Part shown: piece after piece, positions 51,622 through 62,007 of the stretch
How positions within the stretch are numbered: the first letter of the stretch is position 1
How the letters are laid out: each line of letters starts with the position of its first letter
Assembly: GCF_000699445.3 (NCBI RefSeq)
Contig: NC_067198.1
Span: 42,339,691 to 42,403,690 of the forward strand
Reading direction: 5' to 3'
DNA length: 64,000 nt
Origin: Schistosoma haematobium
Taxonomy: Eukaryota > Platyhelminthes > Trematoda > Strigeidida > Schistosomatidae
Notes under the pieces: generated by a model
Seen by the model: the letters and a program-made list of their open reading frames with translations, nothing else
Told to the model about the DNA's origin: nothing
The model's database searches: none
Translations under genes and position numbers: made by a program

Positions 51622-51899
51622 TTGTATTGAAGATTCTCACTTTGATATTGGTTGAACGTTGTTTTGAGTTCCGTATGTTCTTCAATTGTAGGAATGCGGC
51701 CCTTGCTTTGCCAATCCTCGCCTTTACGTCTGCATCTGAACCTCTCTGTTCATCGATGATGCTTCCCAGGTATGTGAAGGATTCTACATCTTCCAGAGTT
51801 TCGCCATCAAGAGTGATTGAATTTGAGGACCTTGGTTTTCCCTTTGTGTATTCTGAGGCCTACTGATGCAGAGACTACTGCTACACTGGCTGTCTTTAT

Positions 51900-53423
51900 C
51901 TGCATCTGTTCGTGTGTATGCGATAGGAGGGCTAGGTCATCTGCAAAGTCCAAATCGTCTAATTGGTTCTGAGCTGTCTATTGTATTCCGTGTTTTCCCT
52001 CGGAAGTCGAGGTCCTCATAATCCAGTCGACCACCAGAAGAAAGAGAAAGGGAGAGAGTAGACAGTTTTGTCTGACTCCATTCCTTACTTGGAATGCATC
52101 TGTCAGCTGTCCTCTATGCACGACCTTGCACTGTAGTCCGCCATATGAGTTCCGTATAATGTTGACAATCTTCTCAGGAACTCCGTAGTGTCGAAGAAGT
52201 TTCCATAATGTCCTCCTATCTACACTGTCGAATGACTTTTCATAATCAATTAAGTTGATGTATAGTGACGAGTTCCACTCAACTGATTGTTCGACGATGA
52301 TCCGTAGTGTTGCAATTTGGTCTGTGCACAACCGATCCTTACGGAATCCAGCTTGTTGATCTCGAAGTCGGATGTCTACTGCATCCTTCATCAGGTTCAG
52401 CAGCACTCTGTTAAAGACTTTCCCTTGTATTGACAGTAGTGTAATGCATCTGTAGTTCTCACATTTGCTCAGATCTCCTTTCTTTGGAATTTTGACGAGG
52501 TGCCCTTCTTTCCAATCCATCGGGACTTGTTCCTCCTCCCAAATCTTTTTGAATAGAGAGTGAAGCATGCTTGTAGTTACTTCGATGTCTGACTTCAGTG
52601 CTTCAGCTGGTATGTTGTCGGGTCCTGCTGCTTTCCCGTTCTGGATTTGTCTGATGGCCATTCTGATTTCTTCCGTCGTTGGTGGATTGACATCTATAGG
52701 AAGATCTGTGTGCGCTGCTTCGATGTCCGGTGGATTCATTGGAGCCGGCCTATTCAGGAGTTCCTCGAAGTATTCTACCCATCTGTTCCACTGTTGTTGA
52801 ATTTCGGCGATTAGCTTGCCTTCTTTGTCTTTGACCGGTCTCTCTGGTTTACTATATTTCCCAGTTAGTTTCTTCGTTGTATCGTAAAGCTGTTTCATAT
52901 TTCCTTCTCTTGCAGCTTTTTCCGCTGTCAATGCTAGTTCTTCCACTTATTTCTTCTTGTCGGCTCTAATGCTTTTCTTCACTTGCTTGTTTGCTTCTAT
53001 GTATTCAGCTTGTGCTTGGACTTTCTCTGCTCGTGTTCGGCTGTTGTTAATTGCTGTCTTCTTGTTCTTCCTTTCTTTGATCTTGTCCAGTATTTCTATA
53101 GAGATCCACTCCTTATGATGGTGTTTCTTTAGGCCCAGAACCTCTTGACACGTTGAAGTTAATGCTTCTTTGATACCTTTCCAGTTGTCCTCCATAGTAG
53201 TTTCTTATTCCTTCAGTAGATCTTGTAAGGCTTGGAACCTGTTGTTGAGAGCTATCTTGAATTCATTGAGTCTGTTAGTATCTCGAAGGAAGGCTGTATT
53301 GAACCTTTGTATTGCTGTTTGTCCAGTTGTCCAGTCCTTTTTTAGCTTCAGTTTTAAATTGGCTACAACTAGGTGGTGGTATGAAGCTATTTGAGCTCCT
53401 CTCCTGGTTCTCACAACTTCCAT
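51900..53423 (-). pseudogene. SR2 reverse transcriptase domain
   Basis: One frame over 53423-51900 with three stops. Linker VEELALTAEKAAREGN and EYFEELLNRPAP; RT blocks NGKAAGPDNIPAEALK, VPMDWKEGHLVKIPKKGDL, QAGFRKDRLCTDQI, LIDYEKSFDSVDR, GVRQNCLLSPFLF and, after a TAG at about 51974, DLDFADDLALLSH with the FADD catalytic box. The stops look like point changes (for example a TAA at 52947 where a sense codon is expected). Confidence 0.88.
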
Positions 53424-53439
53424 TGTCCTTCCGAACCTT

Positions 53440-54183
53440 TTATTGATGCAAATATGATCTATCTGGTTCTCTGTAGTGTAGTCCGGTGAGAATCATGTAG
53501 CCTTGTGTATACGTTTGTGTGTAAATATTGTGCCTCCTATGACCAATTTGTTGAGTGCACACAGATTTGCGAATCTCTCCCAAATTTCGTTTCTCTCTCC
53601 CAGTCAATCCATATCGTCCCATGATATCTTCATATCCGGTGTTGTCTATTCCGACTTTGGCATTTAGATCTCCCATTAGAAAGGTTAGGTCCTTTCTTGG
53701 GCATTTCTCTATGATTGACTGCAGCCACTCGTAGAATTGATCTTTAATGTCGTCGTTGCTATCATTGGTGGGTGCATAACATTGGGTAATATCCATTGTG
53801 ATCCCCTCCTTCTTTGTTTTGAATGATGCTCTGACGATTCTGGATCCGTGAGATTCCCATCCTACAAGTGCATTTCGTGCTACTTTGGACAGCATTAGAG
53901 CGACCCCCTGAGTGTGTGGAGCATTTTCCTCTTCGTAGCCGGAGTATAGCAACATCTCTCCCGTAGCTAGCCTTTGTTGTCCAGCTTGGATCCGATGAGT
54001 TTCGCTGATTCCGAGTACTTCCAAGTTGTATCTCCTCATTTCCGTTGCTGTTTGTCTGGTATTCCCGGTCTTCCACATTTTCCGAACGTTCCATATACCT
54101 ATAAAAATTGTTGCTCTGGTTGTTAGAAGGGACATCGGCCTCGTGGCTTCCGAAGGAACTCGGTTTTCACCATGAAGCGTCAT
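53440..54183 (-). pseudogene. SR2 apurinic-like endonuclease domain
   Basis: Nicks target DNA to prime reverse transcription. Starts MTLHGENRVPSEATRP. Visible blocks: IGIWNVRKMWKTGN (Asn), LEVLGISETH (catalytic Glu), QCYAPTND (Tyr) and FLMGDLNAKVG (Asp/Asn). The frame then drifts at YTQTYTQGYM, where the SDH block should be, and ends in a frameshift. Otherwise well preserved. Confidence 0.85.
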
Positions 54184-54511
54184 AATTGTTCTAAATGAAG
54201 ACCTTGTAACTCCCAGGGCAGAGTTTAAATGGTTTGAATTATTTTTTCTGGTAAGCGTTTTTTAGCGAGTTAGTTTTCTACGGGATGGGGACGCTAACCC
54301 CATGCCCAACCCTCCTCCTTTACCCGGGCTTGGGACCGGCAGTAACTCTAGAAGAGCTACAGGCGGAGTTAATCTCCACAATCCTATACTGATAATATGA
54401 AAATTATTGAATAGTTTATTCTGATTAGCCCAATAATAATATCAGATTGTCCAATAAGATAATCAAGACTACATAAGAGCATAAACGTGTATCTGAAATA
54501 GTGGTTTTAAA

Positions 54512-54801
54512 GGTGAGACTTTAATTTACGGACGACCTTTGAGTGACGTTAAAATGGCCTTGAGGGTGTCCGCCTACTTGGTAGGGCTAAATGGGAGTTA
54601 TAAACCTGTGTGATGCATAAGGTTCATAATTTGCAGTTGATGGTTAGGGTTATGAATTAGATTTAAAATTTTCATCACGTACTGACATCAGCTAAAATTC
54701 TAACACGCTCTTTAACCAAATGGATGAATGAATTTCACGCCAAGATCCAAGACATGTTATCCTATATCTTATTGGTTCGTCCATAAAATTATAGTCTCAC
54801 A
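54512..54801. mobile_element. MITE with about 25-bp TIRs and 8-bp TSD, Merlin-like
   Basis: Ends 'ggtgagactttaatttacg' and the complement of 'cataaaattatagtctcaca' form imperfect terminal inverted repeats. Flanks carry the perfect 8-bp duplication GTTTTAAA (54504-54511, 54802-54809). 290 bp, no ORF. Its right part, inverted, matches the Merlin remains at 32499-32640 ('agctgatgtcagt.cgtgatgaaaa'). Merlin elements make 8-9-bp duplications. Confidence 0.8.
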
Positions 54802-54889
54802 GTTTTAAATGTTAATATTTATATGAAATCATCTGTCAAAATATAATTTGTCTTGAATATTCTTTTAAAGGTAGATGTTATTGACAATT

Positions 54890-54950
54890 GCTGGTAGGTG
54901 GCCTATGCTCCTCCACGAAGAGTAACAGGCGTAAGTAAGTAGTAAGTTAT
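54890..54950 (+). mobile_element. SR2-like LINE, about 55-bp 3' tail
   Basis: 'ggtggcctatgctcctccacg' and 'agtaacaggcgtaagtaagt' are the SR2 3' terminus. Extreme 5' truncation. Confidence 0.8.
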
Positions 54951-55269
54951 TGACAATAGAATTCTTTAATTTGTTCTCATCATTATAAATCGACTTATTT
55001 ATTACAACATTAAAACTGTTATCCTTTAGTTAAGTTCATATTGATAACCGTATTTATTTTTCACTATAAATGTGATTACTAATTCAAATACCACTATATA
55101 GTGATTAAATCAGTGAACTTCCTGACATGTGACTACAGACTCATATCATGTCTTATTTAAACATCTAAATGGTATCTTAAATTGTCACACTAAAGTTGGA
55201 CACATAAACATTGAACTTGGTGAATAATTAATTGAATTATTATTATTATTATTATTATTATCAGGAGGG
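54951..55269. other. AT-rich DNA with (ATT)n
   Basis: Ends with an (ATT/TTA)n run at about 55237-55261. Nothing else recognised. Confidence 0.4.
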
Positions 55270-55470
55270 GATTCTGTAGAGATTTTAGTAATTTTATAAT
55301 TGAATCCATGAGTCAATTGAAGCTAGGCAACCATGGAAAATATGGAAGCATTGGACAGCCGTTTTGTCTTACTGTGAGACTCATCAGCAGTGAGCATCCA
55401 TGTAACCAACACCTACCGGTCTCAGACCCAAGCTTCTAGCCTCTAGACCACTGAGCCCGCATTACTGTCA
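55270..55470 (-). mobile_element. Hammerhead-SINE type B with canonical CTGATGA
   Basis: Minus strand. Core CTGATGA (55381-55387) and helix II GTCT-CACAGTA-AGAC are perfect, but the GAAA box is AAAA (55362-55365), so G12 is lost. The tRNA-like part is degenerate. Confidence 0.75.
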
Positions 55471-56991
55471 TTATTATGTATAACAGTGTCTATAATAATC
55501 ACTTTAAGCAAGTATTTATTCTGATAACTCTAGAAACACTTACTTCTTCAACAACACATTATCAATAAATCTAAGCGTTCGAACCCTGTTTATTTCTCTT
55601 TTTTTTCCAATACTCCTATATAGGCGATATGATATTAAAAAAAGCTGTGCTATTTTTCTTTGTAGCACTTATAATCATTTATCGGTATCGGTTGAGTAGT
55701 TGATTAGTCTGATCTCTACCAACCAGTTTACCGCTCACATTAGTTGATGGGAAAAGTTCCACTATTCAGGAGGCACGATGAGGACGTGTGATTCGGGCTT
55801 TACCCCACCATCCCATATGATATAATAGTTAATAAGTGAATATCATATAATGTACATATTAAATAGTTATTCTATTAATAATTTTTCAATGTCTCATAGC
55901 AAAGCTTATAATTGATGTGTAACATACATACATAAATATATAACAGGAAGAAATGATTAATGGTTTATTATCTTTCAAAATGAAAACCAACATATATATT
56001 ACCAAATCAATACCATTTTATTATATTTTGCAGTATATTCTTTGCATTTACCACTCACTCTTTCCTATTACCATGCCTACATATTCTTACACACACACAT
56101 ACACAGAACTTCTAACATATGTAATCCTTATATTTTATTATAGAAAGATAGTTGACATGCTGAGGATAAGATCATCCATTTATTTTGTTACTGTCACTAC
56201 TCTTATCACTAATGATACTTTAGTAATAATAATAATTATTACCATTAATATTATAATGATGATGATGATGATGATCACTGTTACCAAAAAGAAATGTATT
56301 AGGATGAGAGTAATATCAGTCAGTGATTGAATGATTGATCGTTTTATTTATTTATTTATTTCAACAAGTTGAAATGTGTGTACTTCATTCTCTTCTTCTT
56401 CTTCTTCTTAAAATGTTTCCAATTCTTGTACAATCTTCAATTGTACAGACTAGATAAATAATGAGGGGAAAAAAGAGGTAGTAAATAGTAAAAGTGTAAA
56501 AGAATAAAAAAATAATGAAAACATGAACTAAAGGGATAGATAACCAATTATTCGACTTGTGAATTACTACATATGTATATATACAATTCGAAATGAAATG
56601 GAAACGTGTTCCACTGGACAACTGAATAAGTGTCAGATAGAAAAGTGAGAATTGACTAATAATAATAACAATTATCATCAAGAGAAAAGTATTCTGTTGT
56701 TGACTACATTTGATTAATGTAAATAATGTGAAACATTCAACCTTTATTTTCCCTTTGTTTAATATATTTATGTGTGTAATATATATTATTCAATAGAGAT
56801 TGATCAGCTATGTATTTTATTTGAATAAAATGTATAAACAAAGAGCTGTTGATTAGACTGAGAATTGGTAAATTTTTCCTCTAAAATAAAAGAGCTTCTT
56901 GTTCTGTTTACATTTTTTTGACAGAGTAACTTAATGGATTGAAGGACTATAGCTTTGAAAACTATCATTGATAGTTTCATTGTATGATTAG
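55471..56991. other. AT-rich DNA with microsatellites, no gene seen
   Basis: (GAT)n at about 56260-56275, (CTT)n at about 56393-56409 and a TTTATT run near 56345. Two ORFs of about 100 codons consist mostly of low-complexity translation. Confidence 0.5.
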
Positions 56992-57590
56992 TTACTTACT
57001 TACTTACGCCTATCACCCTCAATCGAGCATAGGTCGCCGACCAGCATTCTCCAACCCACTCTATCCTGGGCCTACCTTTCTAGTTCTATCCAATTCTTGT
57101 TCATTCTTCTCATGTCTGTCTCCGTTTCTCGGTGTAATGTGTTCTTTCGACTTCCTCTTCTCCTTTGGCCTTGAGGGTTCCAAGTGAGGGGTTACTTTGT
57201 GACGCAGTTGGGTGCTTTCCTCAATGTGTGTCCTACCCACTTCCAGCACTTCTTCCTCATTTCTTCCTCCACTGGAATCTGGTTTGTTCTTTCACATAGC
57301 AGGTTGTTGTTTATAGGGTCTGGCTAACGGATCCGAAATATTTTGCGTAGGCAACTCTTAATAAACACTTGTATTTTCTGGATGATGGCTTTCGTATTTC
57401 TCCAAGTTTCCGCACCATACAGTAGAACTGTCTTGACAGTTATATTGAAAATTCTGACTTTGATGTTGGCTGACGGACAGTTGTTTTGAGTTTTATATAT
57501 TCTTCAGTTGTAGGAATATGGTCAGTGTTGTCAATCCTCGACTTTACGTCTGAATACGATCCTCCTTGTTCATCGATATGGTACTATTCT
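56992..57590 (-). mobile_element. SR2-like LINE 3' end
   Basis: Begins with (TTAC)n 'cttacttacttacgcc' at 56994, then pol C-terminal blocks on the minus strand to 'ccaattcttgttcattc', 'gtaggaatatggtcagtg' and 'ttcatcgatatggta' at about 57580. Confidence 0.8.
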
Positions 57591-57734
57591 ACTACTATTC
57601 CTGGTAAACAGAGTCATCCTTTAAGGAGAATGAACTTGAACAAATATGATACTTTGATATCTATTCTCTTTAAAAACAAAAAAATTCTATTTTCCTAAAT
57701 AATATTCTTAAGCAGTAATTTTATGCATTATTGA

Positions 57735-57895
57735 ATCTCGCAGAGGGCGACGTCGTGGATGCGCACTGCTGAGGAGTCCCACAATAGGACGAAACGACCG
57801 TCCAGTGCTTCCAGGTTTTCCATGGTGGTCTAGCTTCAACTGACTCATGATCTTAACCATTGAAATTACTATGATATCCACAAAACCTATCTGAC
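57735..57895 (+). mobile_element. Hammerhead-SINE type B, 3' part
   Basis: Starts in the linker before the ribozyme and runs to 'tgatatccacaaaacc'. The 3' half is the best preserved copy of type B in the window. Confidence 0.85.
57756..57813 (+). ncRNA. Hammerhead ribozyme, all conserved parts intact
   Basis: Helix I GCACTG (57763-57768) with CAGTGC (57803-57808), extended by TGGA/TTCCA after an internal loop. Core CTGAGGA, helix II GTCC-CACAATA-GGAC, GAAA, very short helix III ACG-ac-CGT, and cleavage triplet GTC ending at 57802. Same architecture as the SMalpha ribozyme but different sequence in helices I and III. Predicted to cut between 57802 and 57803. Confidence 0.88.
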
Positions 57896-58159
57896 ATTAT
57901 TGAATAGTTTATAATTTATAATAGTTTATATGAGTTATGAATCTGTTAATTTCAATCAAGTGTTCAACAAATGGGAAATCGAAAGAAAAACTTAGACATT
58001 AATTGAATGGGAAAAAATCTTATTCTGGTTTGGAACTACATTAATGTGAGTAAATTATTTCAACTAACTCTATTATGAAGAATAACATATTGATAACAAG
58101 AATATCATGAAATTGTTATCGGAACATTAATTCTCATTTATATTATTTTTCTTTAGTTT

Positions 58160-58505
58160 GTTAGTAATGAACAAGATGCCATCAACAATAGCCTACTATG
58201 GGAGAGAACAAATCAGCTTTTAGTTGAAAAGGAAATTAGGAAAAGACATTAGAAGTGGATAAGATATACAAATTGAAAAAATAGTCAAACTGCATCATGA
58301 GGCAAGCCCAAACTTGGAATTTTGAAAGGAAATCGAAAAGTGAAAGACTAAGAGACACATAGCGTTGGCAATTACAGGCAGATGTCAAAAGAATAAATAG
58401 CATTCGTAAACAATTGTAGAAGAGAGTCAATAACCGAGTTTGATGGAGAATGCTGGTGGGCAGCTTATGATCCTCCATCAGAGGTAACAGGCGTAAGTAA
58501 GTAAG
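58160..58505 (+). mobile_element. SR2-like LINE 3' end
   Basis: 'aatagcctactatgggagagaacaaatcagc' type block, 'gaggcaagcccaaacttggaat', 'gtttgatggagaatgctggtggg' and the end 'aggtaacaggcgtaagtaagtaag'. Confidence 0.8.
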
Positions 58506-58859
58506 TAATGAACAACTTCGAGCTGTATACAAATAATCATTAATTCAAGGTGCCAAATTTTACGCAATAATACTGAAAAAAAACCCAGTGTGAACAAACG
58601 AACACTAACAATATAGTTTAAAACAAAAAAATCAGATCAAGAAAAAACTTCGAAGATAAGAAGCAACTGGATCTGCAATGTTCTGACTACTTTTGAGATA
58701 CAGGTTTTAAAATATAAGATTTAGCCATAGATTATGGTTATCACAAGAAAGCCAACCTACAAAGTTTTATAGAATAAATCGATATCATTGTTATAATCAA
58801 TACTCATCAGCTAGTACTATGGCAACACTCCTACAATTAATTTTGATCACGGTTAATTT
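58506..58859. other. Nothing recognised
   Basis: AT-rich. Confidence 0.35.
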
Positions 58860-59265
58860 TTGACAAACCCTTTTATTAACTTATTTCACAGATATTGTTG
58901 TTCGAACAGTAACAATTTGTCTATTTCTTTGTACTATTATGATCATCATTATGTTGATATAAACGTGTACGCTTAATCACATGTGACAGCCTACGCACAT
59001 ATCTCTAGCTTAAATGTTAATCGCTTAAATATCGCTCGATAATCATTTTTTCCCATGTCTATATGAGCTCGAATCCTATTAAACAGTCTCTGCCTTGCTT
59101 CACTGCGCCTTGATCCGACTTGACTGTAAATTTACCTCTGTATTCGCTCACTTGTACACATTAGCTTCTCTGCTCCAAATTCGCTCGATGTGCTTGTAAC
59201 TTTGTTATTTGTGCTATCCGCTAATAAACTGTAGTCTCCTTTTCTTATTGACTTCTGATTTCAAA
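58860..59265 (+). mobile_element. Solo LTR-like repeat, family L2
   Basis: Partner of 9130-9545 on the same strand; ends 'taataaactgtagtctcc...gacttctga'. Confidence 0.55.
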
Positions 59266-59399
59266 AACCGTTGTAGAATTTTAGGATAATGGTTGATTAA
59301 CGAATTTAAGCTATTACAATACCACAATGTTAACGATCACATTGAGACTTAAACCCAGTATCTTTTTTATTTCAAAGAACTAATCTGAATTACTAAGTT

Positions 59400-59475
59400 C
59401 ATTTTATCACTGACTTTTTCATGAAGACAAAATATGCGTCCTGGATTGCATCGGTAGCCATAATCCATCTGCTTT
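59400..59475 (+). mobile_element. SMalpha-like SINE fragment
   Basis: 'gcgtcctggattgcatcggtagccataatcc' type sequence at 59434-59464 is the cleavage-site side of the type A hammerhead; the core is gone. Confidence 0.6.
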
Positions 59476-59789
59476 CGAACATTTTTTGACAAAATGGTTA
59501 ATACAGGAGCCATTCACATAGAATGTCCATATTGCCAACAGAAACTAATTACAATTTAATCGAGAATATCAGCAAACAGATAATTCAAACCCACATTCAT
59601 CATGACATAAACTAAGAAGTCTTGTAATCGTCTACACGGTTCTGAATAACATCAACCGTTTTTATGCTTTAGTTTGAAGCTTTTTTTAAAATCTAAAAAT
59701 GAACTAACATTCTTAAATTATAGAATATCATTCTCTTCACAATTAATCAACTTTGTATTTGTACATAATTTGGCAAAAAATAAAAATGC
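59476..59789. other. Nothing recognised
   Basis: AT-rich. Confidence 0.35.
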
Positions 59790-60310
59790 AGTGACCAGTG
59801 GAATTCGACCGGGTCTGTTGTGAGTAAGTAGCTCACTGATGACAATGGTCGATGTGTCGCTCAACTTCGCGGATTGGTTGAAGTTAGACATTAACATTAT
59901 TAGATGCCGGCCGGCTCGGTAGTCTAGTGGTTCAGCACTCGCGCACGAGACTGATAGGTCCGTGGTTCGAGTCCCACGAGTCGAGGTCGTGGATCTAGCT
60001 TCAATTGACTCATGAATATTATAGTAATTTTAATAGTTGAAAAACCTGGAAGTACTGGACGGCCGTTTCGTCCTAATATAGGACTCCTTATCAGTGCACA
60101 TCTACGATGCTGCCCCGCCCCCGCGAGATTCGAACCCAGGACCTATCAGTCTCGTGCGCGAGACGGAATGGATGCCTACTGCTAAGGAGTCCTACAATAA
60201 AACGGAACGGCCATCCAGTGCTTCCAGTTTTTCCATGGTGGTCTAACTTCAATTGACTCATTATTTCAACTGTTGAAATTAATTAAAATCTCCACAAAAC
60301 CCCTTCTGAT
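59790..60310. mobile_element. Rearranged cluster of type B hammerhead SINEs
   Basis: Plus-strand 5' and tRNA-like part (59790-59990; A box 'cggctcggtagtctagtgg', B box 'tggttcgagtcccacg'), then its 3' end, then a minus-strand 3' half (about 60040-60160; core ATAAGGA, GAAAC kept), then a plus-strand 3' half (about 60165-60310; core CTAAGGA). Confidence 0.75.
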
Positions 60311-60839
60311 ATTAATTATTCATTAAATTTTCACAAGATACTAGTAATATTATCAATACTTATTGACATAATAAAGTAGAATTAAACTACTTTTAACTAT
60401 TTTAATTATACATTGATAATATAATAATGACAATGTTCATCTTAATTAAGTAGTATATATATATATACTTAATTTTTTTCTAAATAATTTCTTAGTTCAA
60501 TACTTTATATTCTCTTAACTTTTCCCTAATTTCTCAACAACAACAAGAAAATAAAAAAAGTAAAAAAAAATAAAAAAACTTTATTCTTTCTTTCTTTCTT
60601 TTTATTTATTTATTTATTATATTAAAAATTAATTAATTTAGAAGATAATCAACATATGGTTTATAAATTAAAAGGGATTATTTACGGGTATGTTTATTTG
60701 TATTAATGATGGTGGTTTATTAAAGGAAGAAATATAATCGTTGAAGCATTTATTTATATCATTTGTATGTATATGGAAAATTTTAAAAAAATATATCACT
60801 AATCTGAAGGGAACAGAATCACTTGTTTCTATGATAGTG
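60311..60839. other. AT-rich DNA with simple repeats
   Basis: (TA)n at 60453-60468, poly(A) and (TTTC)n/(TTTA)n runs at about 60540-60620. Confidence 0.5.
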
Positions 60840-60888
60840 TAGCGGTAAATAAATCCCCAAAATTTAGATGGTGTTTGGAGGTAGTCGA

Positions 60889-60948
60889 TAGGAAACCCTG
60901 GACCCAGGTTTCGTGCTACTTGGCACTCGTCAGCAAGGTGTACCTGTA
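60889..60948 (-). ncRNA. Hammerhead ribozyme, all conserved parts intact
   Basis: Minus strand: helix I ACCTTG with CAGGGT (one G-U), core CTGACGA, helix II GTGC-CAAGTA-GCAC, GAAA, helix III ACC-tg-GGT, and cleavage triplet GTC. Predicted cut between the complements of 60901 and 60900. Confidence 0.88.
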
Positions 60949-61067
60949 ATATTGAGGGAACCGGTGCTCCCTGTTGGATCCGATCTCGTGTCACCCAGCT
61001 TCACAGTCAGAGATGTTACCATTGAGCTATCCGAGCCGCGACTGACCTCCTGTAGGACTGAGGTGTA

Positions 61068-61109
61068 ATCACAATTGATTGATCACCACCCAGTGATCAA
61101 TCGATTGTG
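61068..61109. repeat. Palindrome at the 5' end of the type C SINE
   Basis: 'tcacaatcgattgatcac' is mirrored by 'gtgatcaatcaattgtga' around six bases, with one mismatch. It could form an 18-bp hairpin in RNA. Confidence 0.85.
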
Positions 61110-61435
61110 AAATCCCCAAAGTAAATAGCTGTGTAAGTTTTCGACATTGGATGCTGATCACATTATTTTTATTGAACTCACCTAGCTGAAGGCGCTCGGT
61201 CATGCATCCGCACCAGATCATGAGTGGGAACGCCGTGCTCAACAACCGCTACAGTCGCTAGCCAGATTAGATCAAACGATCCTCGCTATATTGATAGCCT
61301 ATCAAATATATCTTCGAACCTTCACGCTTTTGTCTTTTGTGATTTCACTTGGTGGGTACGATTCATATTAGAAGGTGTTACTGGTTAAAGCGTTGTCAAA
61401 CTCTGAATACCTGTGGCATCTTCAATAGGTACTTG

Positions 61436-61629
61436 TTGTTGATGATGATGATGATGAGTAGTTATGAAATATAACTTCCAAGTTTGTTGATGATATTCAC
61501 GTTGTGACTTAAAGCCCATCTAGTTATCATGTGAATTATTCGCCAATCAAAATATGATTTATTCAATCATGGTATTGTACTAAAGCAAATGACATTCGAC
61601 CGGTATGAGCAACCTAGCATACTTATTCA
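61436..61629. repeat. (GAT)n microsatellite and unassigned sequence
   Basis: TTGTTGTTGATGATGATGATGATGA-like run at about 61434-61458; nothing else seen to 61629. Confidence 0.7.
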
Positions 61630-62007
61630 TCCTTTATTTGTCTAACCCATCCAATTAAGTCCACAACACCAATAACAGTTTCCATTATGCAAATCGTATA
61701 TTTCAAACATACTTGGTTTATATATCAGCCAAACAGACCACATCACATCATAAAACACGAGATAATATTTATACAAGATCAAACCAAATAGTGGCTGTGA
61801 ATGTGAGAAACTTTGATCAAATAACTGAGTATAATTTAAGATCAGTAAATCGTATAATAATAATAATCTACAGGTCGAAATGAAGCTTATAATAAGAGGA
61901 ATACAGATATACATAATCCAGTTACTGAACTAAGGATATATGTAATATTAATCGATTCATAGCACTCAGAAGTTACCCGTAATTTATTCTTCACTAGGAT
62001 ATAACAG
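61630..62007 (-). mobile_element. Solo LTR, family L3
   Basis: Minus strand: starts TGTTATATCCTAGTGAAG (about 62007) and shares 'aacaccaata'-adjacent TATA 'atatataaacc' and the 'tacaagatc..tggctgtgaatgtgaga' block with 17687-18150. Confidence 0.65.

Larger units (their letters stand above)
51166..54369 (-). mobile_element. SR2-like RTE LINE, near-complete, 12-bp TSD
   Basis: A 3.2-kb minus-strand LINE flanked by perfect direct repeats TAATCTCCACAA (51154-51165 and 54370-54381). In order: short 5' UTR, APE endonuclease (54183-53440), linker, RT (about 53423-51900), pol C-terminus (51621-51175), and a 3' end with a (GTAA)n-type tail at 51166-51180. Disabled by a frameshift near 53430, stops at about 53202, 52947 and 51975, and a frame change before 51621. 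RTE layout with one long ORF; SR2 is the schistosome family it most resembles. All other SR2 pieces in the window share its 3' end. Confidence 0.92.
60862..61109 (-). mobile_element. Hammerhead-SINE type C, complete, 11-bp TSD
   Basis: 248-bp minus-strand insertion flanked by AAATCCCCAAA (60851-60861, 61110-61120). From its 5' end: an 18-bp palindrome, a tRNA-like part ('cggatagctcaatggtaac' A box, degenerate B box), the ribozyme, and an A-poor 3' end. The sequence differs from types A and B. Confidence 0.85.
60840..61435 (+). repeat. Unclassified repeat interrupted by a hammerhead SINE
   Basis: Matches 29146-29495 before 60861 and after 61110. The 29-kb copy is uninterrupted and shows the empty site. 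Confidence 0.75.

Noticed and set aside
52567..53394. Plus-strand ORFs over SR2
   Set aside because: Antisense shadows of the SR2 pol frame on the minus strand.
55953..56330. 125-codon ORF with many Ile, Tyr and Met residues
   Set aside because: Translation of AT-rich and microsatellite DNA; no membrane-protein family recognised and no splice or start context.
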